Assembly (NCBI GenBank): GCA_025929315.1
Contig: JAICMI010000009.1
Coordinates: 1-37,265 of the forward strand
DNA: 37,265 nucleotides
Origin: Frankiaceae bacterium
Lineage (GTDB): Bacteria > Actinomycetota > Actinomycetes > JAFAQI01
Reading direction: 5' to 3'
In this document: one piece after another, positions 27,682-36,194 of the stretch
Layout of the letters: each line of letters starts with the position of its first letter
How positions within the stretch are numbered: the first letter of the stretch is position 1
The notes under the pieces: model-generated
What the model saw: the letters and a program-made list of their open reading frames with translations, nothing else
The model's database searches: none
Told to the model about the DNA's origin: nothing
Translations under genes and position numbers: made by a program

Positions 27682-27710
27682 TTGACAACTGTACGGTAGT
27701 GAAGCAGTAT
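27682..27710 (+). promoter_or_regulatory. Candidate sigma70-type promoter for the downstream ArsR gene, possibly leaderless
   Basis: TTGACA (27682-27687), 17-bp spacer, weak -10 CAGTAT (27705-27710), with ATG at 27717. Confidence 0.45.
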
Positions 27711-27716
27711 CAGTAC

Positions 27717-28073
27717 ATGGGCTCCCGTCGTAGTTCGTTGTCACACCCGCTGCCGGAGGCTCTGGTCGATCGGATAGCGGCGCGGTTCCGGGTCTTGGGC
27801 GAGCCGATGCGGATCCGGATCCTGGAGCGGTTGCGCGAGCGAGAGGCGTCGGTGCAGGAGCTCACCGACGCGATCGGGGTCTCACAGCAGAACGTGTCGA
27901 AACACCTCGGCGTCCTGTTCGCGGCCGGGATGGTCGGGCGCCGCAAACACGGCACGTTCACCTACTACCGGATCGTCGACCAGACGGTCTTCGAGTTGTG
28001 CGAGCAGGTCTGTGGCGCCGTGCAACGCGAGTTCGACGAGCTAGCGGTGGCCTTGGAAGGAGCACGACGGTGA
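27717..28073 (+). CDS. ArsR family HTH regulator
   Basis: RFRVLGEPMRIRILERLREREASVQELTDAIGVSQQNVSKHLGVLFAAGMVGRRKHGTFTYYRIVD. Confidence 0.92.
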   Translation: MGSRRSSLSHPLPEALVDRIAARFRVLGEPMRIRILERLREREASVQELTDAIGVSQQNVSKHLGVLFAAGMVGRRKHGTFTYYRIVDQTVFELCEQVCGAVQREFDELAVALEGARR

Positions 28074-28095
28074 TGGCGCGCGGCTGGTCCCGCTG

Positions 28096-30273
28096 GTGAG
28101 CACTACATCCACCGCTCGGTCCGTCGCGGGGGTGGCCGGAGGGGACCCGACCTATGGCCCGCTCGGCCGGCTTGGTCTGTGGACGGCAACTCATTTCCGT
28201 CACGTCCTCGTCGCGTGGATCCTGATCGCGGTCGGGCTCGGTGCGTTCGCCCCGGCTGCCGAGCACGCGCTCGCCGGCGCCGGCTGGGAAGCCTCCGGCT
28301 CGCAATCGGTGCAGGCGCGGCACTTGATCGACCGGCAGTTCTCGGGTCTGTCCAGCGCGGCGTTGCAAGTGGTCGTGCACGACGACGCGCAGTCCGTCAC
28401 CTCGCCGCAGGTCGCCGGCGTCGTCGCCGCAGCGGAACGCTTGTTGGGGGCAGACGGGCGGGTCAGCACCGTCGTGCCACCGCAACCGGGCATCTCGATC
28501 AGCCGCGACGGACATAGCGCAGTGATCCAGGCCGGCGCGGCGGGCGACACGAACGCGATGGTCCGCGCCGCCGACGCGTTGAAGGGTCCGCTCAGCAAGC
28601 TGTCCGGCTCCGGTACGACGGTTGCCTTGACGGGCTCGTCCGGGCTATGGAGCGACTTCAACGCGGCCAACCGCACAGCGATGATGCGCTCGGAGTTGTT
28701 CAGCTGGCCCGTGACCATGGCGATCCTCGTACTCGCGTTTGGAGCGCTCGTCGCCGCCGGCCTGCCCCTCATGCTCACGATCATCGGGTTGATGGCTGCT
28801 GCGGGCTCGCTGTATCTCGGGACGCACGTCGGCGCGATCTCGATCTGGGCGATGAACTTCGCGCTCATGTTCGCACTCGCGCTCGGCATCGACTACGCGC
28901 TGTTCCTGGTGGTGCGGTTCCGTGGCGCGCGGTTCGGTAGCGCGGAGGACGACCGACATGCGGTCGCTGAGACGATGGACACCGCCGGCAAGGCGGTCCT
29001 GTTCTCCGGGGTCACCGTGCTCATCTCGCTGTCCGCGGTCATGCTGGTGCCCTCGCCGGCGTTCCGGTCGATGGCGCTCGGCATCATGCTCGCGGTCGTC
29101 TTCGTCCTGGCCGCGACGTTGACGTTGCTACCCGCAGTCCTCGCGCGTCTTGGCCAACGTGTCGACAAGGGCGCTCTGCCGTGGGTGCACGCGGGTGAAC
29201 ACCGCTCGCCTCGATTCGCACGATGGGCCGAACGGCTGTGGCGACACCCGGTTGCCTACGGTGCGGCTGCGTTGGTCGCGCTGGTCGTGTTGGCGCTGCC
29301 GATCCTCGGCCTGCGCACCGGGATGCCGAGCATCAAGGTCATTCCCGACACCGCTAGTGCGCGCGTCGGCTACGACCTCGTGCAACAGGCCTTCGGGCCG
29401 GGTGCGCCGGGCGCGATCCAAGTCGTCGTCCCGACCGCCTCGGCGCACACTGCCGACGCGGTGCTCAGAGCCGACCACGGCATCAGCGCCGTCATGCCGG
29501 CGATGCCGTCGGAGAACGGCGGGTGGCAGCTCGTGCAGGCAGTCCCGAGTGTGGACCCGTCGGCCAAGGCGCTCGGGGCGACCGTCGACCGGCTTCGCAG
29601 CGAACTGCCGCCCGGGACGCTGCTCGGCGGCGCCGCGGTGGAAAACCACGACCTGGAGAAGCTGCTGGCGGCGAAGACACGCTTGGTAATAGGTGTGGTG
29701 CTCGGCCTCGGCTTCCTGTTGCTGTTGATCGCTTTGCAAGCGCCGCTGATCGCCGCCCTCGGCGTCGTCACCAACCTGCTGGCGGTCGGCGCCGCGTTCG
29801 GCGTGGCCCGGCTGATCTTCCAGGACGGGCACGGCGCAGGGCTGTTCGGCTTCGAGAGTCAGCATTTCCTGGACGCATGGGCACCGGTGTTCTTCTTCGC
29901 GATGATCTTCGCGATCTCCATGGACTACACCGTGTTCCTGCTCTCCAGCGCGAAAGAGCACTGGGAGCGCAGCCGCGACGCGCGGGACGCGATGGTCAAC
30001 GGCGTCGCGCACTCGGGTCGGGTCATCTTCGCCGCCGCTGCGGTCATGGTCGCCGTGTTCTTCACGTTCGCTTTGTCCGGGCCGTTGCCGCCGAAGGAGA
30101 TGGGCGTCGTGCTCGGCATCGCCGTGCTGCTCGACGCGCTGCTTGTGCGGCTGCTGTTGCTCCCCGTGCTGCTGCGGCTGGCCGGACGGGCCGCATGGGC
30201 GACTCCCCGCTGGCTACGACGAGCACTGCCGGATGTCCGCTTCAGCCACGACCCCGGCCGGTCCGCGCGATAG
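28096..30273 (+). CDS. MMPL (RND superfamily) transporter
   Basis: ALGIDYALFLVVRFRGAR, FAISMDYTVFLLSSAKEHWERSRDARDAMVNGVAHSGRVI. Confidence 0.94.
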   Translation: MSTTSTARSVAGVAGGDPTYGPLGRLGLWTATHFRHVLVAWILIAVGLGAFAPAAEHALAGAGWEASGSQSVQARHLIDRQFSGLSSAALQVVVHDDAQSVTSPQVAGVVAAAERLLGADGRVSTVVPPQPGISISRDGHSAVIQAGAAGDTNAMVRAADALKGPLSKLSGSGTTVALTGSSGLWSDFNAANRTAMMRSELFSWPVTMAILVLAFGALVAAGLPLMLTIIGLMAAAGSLYLGTHVGAISIWAMNFALMFALALGIDYALFLVVRFRGARFGSAEDDRHAVAETMDTAGKAVLFSGVTVLISLSAVMLVPSPAFRSMALGIMLAVVFVLAATLTLLPAVLARLGQRVDKGALPWVHAGEHRSPRFARWAERLWRHPVAYGAAALVALVVLALPILGLRTGMPSIKVIPDTASARVGYDLVQQAFGPGAPGAIQVVVPTASAHTADAVLRADHGISAVMPAMPSENGGWQLVQAVPSVDPSAKALGATVDRLRSELPPGTLLGGAAVENHDLEKLLAAKTRLVIGVVLGLGFLLLLIALQAPLIAALGVVTNLLAVGAAFGVARLIFQDGHGAGLFGFESQHFLDAWAPVFFFAMIFAISMDYTVFLLSSAKEHWERSRDARDAMVNGVAHSGRVIFAAAAVMVAVFFTFALSGPLPPKEMGVVLGIAVLLDALLVRLLLLPVLLRLAGRAAWATPRWLRRALPDVRFSHDPGRSAR

Positions 30274-30709
30274 GTTGCGCAGGCACGACGACAACGGGGC
30301 ACACTGGCCGGTAGGCGAGATCTTCCGCGCCGACGTCGGCGGCCTTACCCAGAACGAGGATGTCGCCGCAGCCGGCAGCTTCGGCGAGCAGGCTGAGGAC
30401 GCTGCCCCGGCGGACCACGAGCTCGGCGTCCTCGACCCACGGGCGGCTCAGCTCGATTCGACGTTGCAGCCGACGCTGGACGTCCATTGCCTGCTCGACG
30501 GTCCTGGACGTCTGCCGTCGGTCGGGATCGGCGTATGCGGTGACGATGCGCAGCGACATGCCACGGCAGAGTGCCTCGTCCGCTGCCCAGGCGAGGGCGT
30601 CCAGTGACGCCGGTCGGCTGTCGACGGCGACCACCACCCGCGGCGTCGCTAGCGCTTCCGCGGGCGCAGTCTCCGGCAGGGACATGTCCCGGAGATGGGT
30701 CGCTGTCAT
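30242..30709 (-). CDS. Universal stress protein (UspA) family
   Basis: RVVVAVDSRPASLDALAWAADEALCRGMSLRIVTAY ... LVLGKAADVGAEDLAYRPVCPVVVVP. Confidence 0.85.
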   Translation of the reverse strand: MTATHLRDMSLPETAPAEALATPRVVVAVDSRPASLDALAWAADEALCRGMSLRIVTAYADPDRRQTSRTVEQAMDVQRRLQRRIELSRPWVEDAELVVRRGSVLSLLAEAAGCGDILVLGKAADVGAEDLAYRPVCPVVVVPAQPIARTGRGRG

Positions 30710-30887
30710 GGCGGCTCCGATCGAACGTCGTCATTGACCTGGCGTCCAGTGGATGGCATCGGTGCGTGTTCGTTGCGTTGTCCAGGTGGAGACGGGATGG
30801 AGCCGGAGTGGCGTGGATTGACCGGTGTCTGTCCGTGGCGGCTTAGCGTGTCAGTGACCTGAGGATCGCGGAGGAGGTGCGGCGGCC

Positions 30888-31583
30888 GTGCCTACCGTGC
30901 TGATCGTCGAGGACGAGATCAAGCTGCGCGAGCTTGTGCGGTCCTATCTGGAGCGGGACGGGCTGACCGTGCTGACCGCGGGGACCGGCGCGGACGGGCT
31001 GCACCTTTTCGCCGCCGCGAAACCGGACCTGATCATTTTGGATCTCGGGCTGCCGGATATAAGCGGCGAAGCGGTGGCTGCGGAGATTCGGCGCGGTTCG
31101 TCCGTGCCGATCGTGATGTTGACCGCAAGAGTTGAGGAGGCTGACCGGATCCGCGGCTTGGAGCTGGGTGCGGACGACTACGTGACCAAGCCGTTCAGCC
31201 CCCGGGAGCTGGTGCTGCGCGTGCTTGCGGTGCTGCGACGCGGTGCCGGCCAGGACGATCAGCAGCCGACCCACGGTTATGGCGGTGGCCGGCTGGTCAT
31301 CGACGAGGCGACCCGCAATGTCACGGTCGACGGTGGGCAGCGGGAGCTGACTCCGACGGAATGGCGGATCCTGCTGGCGCTGGCAACCAGGCCGGGTCGC
31401 GTGTACTCACGCGCGGAGCTGATCAACCGGGCCCGAGGACATGAGTTCGAGGGGTACGAACGTAGCGTCGATTCGCACATCAAGAACTTGCGCCGCAAGA
31501 TCGAGGCCGACCCGGCGCAACCGGAAATCGTGCTGACCGTCCTCGGCGGCGGCTATCGCCTGGGCCTGTCCCGCGACGGCTAG
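30888..31583 (+). CDS. OmpR/PhoB family response regulator (no adjacent kinase)
   Basis: VLIVEDEIKLRELVRSYLE, LIILDLGLPD, DDYVTKPFSPREL, winged-helix C-terminus. Confidence 0.94.
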   Translation: MPTVLIVEDEIKLRELVRSYLERDGLTVLTAGTGADGLHLFAAAKPDLIILDLGLPDISGEAVAAEIRRGSSVPIVMLTARVEEADRIRGLELGADDYVTKPFSPRELVLRVLAVLRRGAGQDDQQPTHGYGGGRLVIDEATRNVTVDGGQRELTPTEWRILLALATRPGRVYSRAELINRARGHEFEGYERSVDSHIKNLRRKIEADPAQPEIVLTVLGGGYRLGLSRDG

Positions 31584-31697
31584 GGGCGCCGGCCGACCTG
31601 GCTGACGCGTCTCCACCTGATCTCCACGTCGAGTGCATAGCAGGCGCATCGCATGCGCCCAGACTCGCGCGACATCCGGACGACATCGGGAGGACGG

Positions 31698-32093
31698 ATG
31701 GGACACGATCTGCGCGTGCAGCAGTTGACCCCCCTCGAGCGCCTGCAGCTGCGCGACGCGTTACAGGACCGGTGGCGTGACCAGGTGCGGCAGATCACGC
31801 TGCTCTCCCTCGCCCGTTACGACCGCGAAGAAAGCTCTTTCGACAGGTCCATCGACGGCGCACGCGCGCGGCTCGAGGACCTCGAACAGGCGATGCACCG
31901 GTTGGACAACCGCAGCTACGGGCTTTGCGTTCGCTGCGGCGCGCCGATCGCCTTCACGCGGCTGGCCGAGAGACCAGAGGAGACGATCTGCGACAACTGC
32001 GTGCCGGAAGCCCGTCGGACCCGGCTAGCAGCGCCCACCGCGCCGATCGCGAGGAGTACGACGACGAGGCCGGCCACTGCGTCGAGCAAGTAG
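31698..32093 (+). CDS. TraR/DksA family zinc-finger protein (second copy)
   Basis: AMHRLDNRSYGLCVRCGAPIAFTRLAERPEETICDNCVPEARR; RBS GGGAGG upstream of the ATG. Confidence 0.88.
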   Translation: MGHDLRVQQLTPLERLQLRDALQDRWRDQVRQITLLSLARYDREESSFDRSIDGARARLEDLEQAMHRLDNRSYGLCVRCGAPIAFTRLAERPEETICDNCVPEARRTRLAAPTAPIARSTTTRPATASSK

Positions 32094-32719
32094 TGATTAG
32101 CCGTGGCGATCACCGCGACCGTGATGATCAGCGGGTAGAGAACGCCGAAAGCTCTCACGGCGGCACGATGACCGTGCTGGACCAGCTGCCATCCGCACCA
32201 AAGCGCCCATGCGACGTGCAGTGACGGCATCGCCGCGAACTGGTTCGTGAACCCACCGAAACCACGCGGGGCGCTTGCGTCGGCTCCCCACCACCCCACA
32301 CCAGAGAAGCGAGCCATCGTGTCGACGAAACCGGGAAGCATTCGCGGCGGGGCGACGGGGACCACGGCGAAGGCCGCGAGGCCCGCGAGTGTGGTCAGCA
32401 CCAGTGCGGTGCGAGCCGGCGGATATGAGGCGCGATGTCTGCGCCACATCCACAACAGCACGACGGGAGTAACGACGTAGTGCAGCGCCGCGTAAGAGTA
32501 GTCGGCACTGACTGCGAGCAGCAGGTGCGCGGACACAAAGCGGTTGACGGCCTGCTCCCACGCGATGTGCAGCGTCTGCTCCAGGTGCAACACGCGTCCG
32601 CCGCGGACGAGTGCAGTTCCTTGATGTCCGGCAACGAGAAACCGGCTGACGTCGTACAGGACGTAGATGGCGCCTACCAGCGCGAGTTCGCGCCAGCCGC
32701 GGCGACGGATGAGGCTGCG
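31916..32719 (-). CDS. PAP2-superfamily phosphatase/phosphotransferase membrane protein; 5' end problematic (only in-frame canonical start is GTG at 32593)
   Basis: FTNQFAAMPSLHVAWALWCGWQLV and NHYLLDAVAGLVVVLLAIG (PAP2 motifs); homologous-looking N-terminal TM (RRRGWRELALVGAIYVLYDVSRFLVAG) continues in frame up to the preceding TAA. Confidence 0.75.
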   Translation of the reverse strand, partial: RSLIRRRGWRELALVGAIYVLYDVSRFLVAGHQGTALVRGGRVLHLEQTLHIAWEQAVNRFVSAHLLLAVSADYSYAALHYVVTPVVLLWMWRRHRASYPPARTALVLTTLAGLAAFAVVPVAPPRMLPGFVDTMARFSGVGWWGADASAPRGFGGFTNQFAAMPSLHVAWALWCGWQLVQHGHRAAVRAFGVLYPLIITVAVIATANHYLLDAVAGLVVVLLAIGAVGAASRVRRASGTQLSQIVSSGLSASRVKAIGAPQRTQSP

Positions 32720-34075
32720 TTAAAGCAACTCCACCAGCGGGAACGACCGACGCGCCCGCGGTGGGAGCAAGTAGTTCTGTCGGTGCGTCGTCGTCAGCAT
32801 CTCGGTGAAACCGAGGTCCTCGTCGGCAAGCTTGTACTGAGCTTTGAGGTCCTGACTGTCCATTTCCCGCCGCATCAGCTCGAAGTGCTGAGCTGACGGA
32901 CCGCAGCCGACGAAATGAACACCCGGACAGGGAGCCGCGAGGACTGAGGCGTCGGTCGAGATACCGAACGGGTTCTCGACCGTGTTGAAGTCCTGCCGAA
33001 GAAAGAAGACGGTTCCCTTGACCAGCTTCTGCCCATACGCCGTCGTCGTGTCGGTGCCCACGCGCGACAGAAACTGCATCTGTTCGTTGTGGCCCACGAG
33101 CTTGTAGTCCCGAACATGCTGATCTCGTTCGGTCTTGAACGTCGACGACGCCGGCGACTGGTCCGGACTCAGCACCTCGTCAGCCTCGGTCCGACGAGCA
33201 TGGAAGGTCCGCACGAGGCGCTCCCTGGCGCTGAACTGGTACCAGCGTTCGAGATCGACCGCGATATGGGACAAGTGCATGGCCGTGCCATGTGCGAAGT
33301 AGCTGTCGGGGGTCTGATCGGTGTAGCCGGGAAGTGTCTCGAAACTCGGCAAGTTTCCAGCAGCAAGCCCATGAACGTGACTCGACGTGAAGCCCATGAA
33401 CAGCATCGATCCAGCCGGGATCTTTTCAGCTCCCGGGATCCGCAGCCGTTCGCCGATGAGCTTCGGCAGGTTTCGTCCGGCGAATCCGCGGCGGATGGAC
33501 GTCACCGTCAGCAGATCACCGACGTAGGCGTTCTCCGCAGGAATGCCGTTGAGAAAACTCATGCCAGGTTGAAACAGGGCTCCGATGGTGTTTTCGATGT
33601 GATCTCGGTAGTCGCTCTTGAAGTGGAAGCAGATCTCGTTGTCCTCCAAGACCAGATCTTCTGGGTCCATCGGGAACCGGACCGTGTCAGCCAGCGCCCA
33701 TTCGCCCTCGCTACCGGGCAGCGTCGACTTGGGCATGTACTCGTCGGTCAGGCTGGCTGGAAGTCGCGTCCGGAAGTAGCCCGCTCCGTACGCGACCTGA
33801 ATGAAGATGCCTCCTGGTTGCAGCGGATAGACGTTCTCCACCTCGGCCAAGGCGACGGCCAGTCGGTGCGAGGCGCTCCGCAGCGTCTCGAGGTCATCGG
33901 GGGCGAAGGCCAACCGAGCGGTGACCACGGCGTGCCACAGCGGGACGACCGCAACCGGCACATCCTGGTGGAGCTCTTCCGTGATTCCGGGTAGCTCGTA
34001 CTGGGTCAACGGAGGATCGACCGGCACTCTCTTCGCGTAGTCGACGACCTTTGCCCAGTCGAATGTGGCGGTCAC
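32720..34075 (-). CDS. Dyp-type-peroxidase-like protein (divergent)
   Basis: GTAMHLSHIAVDLERWYQFSARERLVRTF, GTVFFLRQDFNTVENPF and VHFVGCGPSAQHFELMRREMD resemble C-terminal Dyp segments; no clear GxxDG motif; GTG start with RBS GGAAGGA. Confidence 0.5.
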   Translation of the reverse strand: MTATFDWAKVVDYAKRVPVDPPLTQYELPGITEELHQDVPVAVVPLWHAVVTARLAFAPDDLETLRSASHRLAVALAEVENVYPLQPGGIFIQVAYGAGYFRTRLPASLTDEYMPKSTLPGSEGEWALADTVRFPMDPEDLVLEDNEICFHFKSDYRDHIENTIGALFQPGMSFLNGIPAENAYVGDLLTVTSIRRGFAGRNLPKLIGERLRIPGAEKIPAGSMLFMGFTSSHVHGLAAGNLPSFETLPGYTDQTPDSYFAHGTAMHLSHIAVDLERWYQFSARERLVRTFHARRTEADEVLSPDQSPASSTFKTERDQHVRDYKLVGHNEQMQFLSRVGTDTTTAYGQKLVKGTVFFLRQDFNTVENPFGISTDASVLAAPCPGVHFVGCGPSAQHFELMRREMDSQDLKAQYKLADEDLGFTEMLTTTHRQNYLLPPRARRSFPLVELL

Positions 34076-34165
34076 CAGGGTTCCTTCCTCTCGAGGCTGA
34101 GGCCCACCTTGCTCCGTCGTTTACAGTTCGGCGAGGGTGTCGGCTGAACAATGCCGCCACAATTT

Positions 34166-34213
34166 CTTGCCGACAGACGGCAAGTCCGCTCCTCCTTGCC
34201 GAGCCTCGGCAAG
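34166..34213. promoter_or_regulatory. Tandem pair of identical-architecture inverted repeats (putative operators)
   Basis: CTTGCCG-ACAGA-CGGCAAG (34166-34184) and CTTGCCG-AGCCT-CGGCAAG (34195-34213). Confidence 0.75.
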
Positions 34214-34269
34214 AACCAAGCCTTCACGTTGACCGGTCGCGGGGGTAACGCGGACGGAGCTTCGGGGCC

Positions 34270-34608
34270 ATGGTGGATGTCGTGAGCACACCTCTCGACA
34301 TGACACTCCACCTACGCCGCCGCCTAAGTGCGCGTCGCCACAGCATGAAGATCGAGCTAGGGGACCACGTCAGCGTCGCCTTCCTGCCGGCCATCGGGTC
34401 TCACGTCCGGGAACCTCTTCGGTGGCAGATGGCTGAAGAGTTCTTGCTGGTTCCCAATCTCCAGACCCCTGTCGACCTTCGAACGGTGTCCGCGACGTCC
34501 GCCTTGGGGCACGCACTGATCGGCCACCGCCTCGGAGACACAGTCGAAGTCGCGACGGCGACGGGACGCCGCAGGGTTCGCATCCTCGCCGTGAGGCGGA
34601 CCGATTGA
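34270..34608 (+). CDS. GreA/GreB C-terminal-domain-like (Rnk-like) small protein
   Basis: TVSATSALGHALIGHRLGDTVEVATATGRRRVRILAVR resembles the GreA_GreB C-terminal domain; no Gre coiled-coil N-terminus. Confidence 0.7.
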   Translation: MVDVVSTPLDMTLHLRRRLSARRHSMKIELGDHVSVAFLPAIGSHVREPLRWQMAEEFLLVPNLQTPVDLRTVSATSALGHALIGHRLGDTVEVATATGRRRVRILAVRRTD

Positions 34609-34667
34609 CCACGCCAGGCATCACCGAGCTCGGGCAGCCGCACGAGGTCCGCGACCAGGAGGTCAGC

Positions 34668-35294
34668 ATGAGGCATTTCACCTTCCGTCCGACGTTCACG
34701 ATGAAGGGTCGGACATTCAAGGGCGTGCGTGGCTGGGCGGGGAAACCCCTGCATCCGCCGCTTACGGACGTGCCGGTGACTGCCTACCTGTTCGTGGCGG
34801 TCTTCGACGTCCTGTCCATCGCACTCCACGATGCGCATCCGAGCCTCGGCCGTCAGCTGTTCCTCGCGGCCGGCTGGACGCTGCTTGGCGGTGTGGGCGT
34901 CTCGGTGTTGGCCGCTTTGACCGGGGCCCTCGACTGGTACAGCTCCAGCGAGCCGGGAACTCAAGCACGTCGGACCATCAATGCGCACGCGATCACCATG
35001 ATCGTGGTCACGGTGTTCGCGGTCGTCAACGTGATCGTCCGTTTCACTGCGTACAACGGTGACGCCAGCGCGCCGCTCGGCCTGGTCGTGCTTTCCGTCG
35101 CGACCGGCCTACTCGTCAGCTTCGGGGCCAGCCTCGGCGGCAGCCTCGTCTACGACTACGGCTTCAACGTGGAAACCGCGGGAGATCATCCGGTGTGGCA
35201 CAAGAGCGAAGACGATGTCTTGCCGGGCCATGCACAGACCAGCTCGGGCACGGGCGCTGAGTTCGCACCGGAGCCCGCTGTCAGCGACAAGTAG
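34668..35294 (+). CDS. DUF2231-like membrane protein
   Basis: GWAGKPLHPPLTDVPVTAYLFVAVFDVLS typical of DUF2231; RBS AGGAGG before the ATG. Confidence 0.8.
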   Translation: MRHFTFRPTFTMKGRTFKGVRGWAGKPLHPPLTDVPVTAYLFVAVFDVLSIALHDAHPSLGRQLFLAAGWTLLGGVGVSVLAALTGALDWYSSSEPGTQARRTINAHAITMIVVTVFAVVNVIVRFTAYNGDASAPLGLVVLSVATGLLVSFGASLGGSLVYDYGFNVETAGDHPVWHKSEDDVLPGHAQTSSGTGAEFAPEPAVSDK

Positions 35295-35312
35295 CGAAGT
35301 GGGTGTCCTGAC

Positions 35313-36194
35313 ATGGTCGCTGCGGTGGTCCTCTCGGGCGGGGGCAGCTTGGGAGCCGTGCAGGTCGGCATGCTGCTCGCGCTCTTCGACGCAAAAGTCA
35401 CCGCGGATCTATATGTCGGTAGCTCCGTTGGCGCCCTCAACGCCGCCTACATGGCGGGTCATCCGGACGCCGCCGGCGCGGATCAGCTGGCCCGGATCTG
35501 GACGACGCTTCGGCGCGAGGATGTCTTTCCCACCGATGCGGTTCGCGTCCTGCGCGCGATGATCGGTCGGACCACCGCCCTGGCCGACCCGCGACCGCTG
35601 CGCCAGCTGGTGAGACGCAACCTCGACTACGAGAGGCTCGAGGAGGCTGCCAAGAAAGTCGTGGTCGTCGCGACGGACGTGCTCACCGGCACCGAAGTTG
35701 CCCTCGGCGCGGGCCCTGTGGTCGACGCGGTGATGGCCAGTGCTGCGCTGCCGTCGGTGTTCCCAGCGGTCACCATCGGCCCTCGCCTTCTCATGGACGG
35801 CGGAGTGGTCAACAACACCCCTATCTCCGTAGCCCGACAACTTGGCGCGGACACCATCTATGTCCTCCCCACCGGTTATGCCTGTGCTCTCGAAGAGCCG
35901 CCCCGCTCCGCGCTGGAGATGGGAATCCATGCAGTCACTCTTGCCATCCAGCAACGGCTCATCGCTGACGTTGCGGCGATGCAAGGCAGCATGGACCTGA
36001 GGGTCGCGCCGCCGCTATGCCCACTGGCCGTGTCTCCGATCGACTTCGCCCACACGGCTCTGCTCATCGAGCGCGCCCGCCGAGCGACCGCGAGATGGCT
36101 GGAACAGCCGCTCGCGGCCGACCAAGCGAGCAACCTCGCCCTGCACGAGAACCACGCATCGGCTGCCATAGCCGCGACGAGAGGATCACGATGA
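35313..36194 (+). CDS. Patatin-like phospholipase
   Basis: VLSGGGSLGAVQVGML (oxyanion), VGSSVGALNA (GxSxG), DGGVVNNTPI (catalytic Asp). Confidence 0.94.
   Translation: MVAAVVLSGGGSLGAVQVGMLLALFDAKVTADLYVGSSVGALNAAYMAGHPDAAGADQLARIWTTLRREDVFPTDAVRVLRAMIGRTTALADPRPLRQLVRRNLDYERLEEAAKKVVVVATDVLTGTEVALGAGPVVDAVMASAALPSVFPAVTIGPRLLMDGGVVNNTPISVARQLGADTIYVLPTGYACALEEPPRSALEMGIHAVTLAIQQRLIADVAAMQGSMDLRVAPPLCPLAVSPIDFAHTALLIERARRATARWLEQPLAADQASNLALHENHASAAIAATRGSR

Noticed and set aside
27712-27719. Possible operator palindrome around GTAC repeats near the ArsR start
   Set aside because: GTAC occurs twice (27691 and 27713) but flanking arms do not form a convincing inverted repeat.
34121-34306. 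Small minus ORFs across the twin operator region
   Set aside because: No RBS or domain signature; region better explained as an intergenic regulatory segment.
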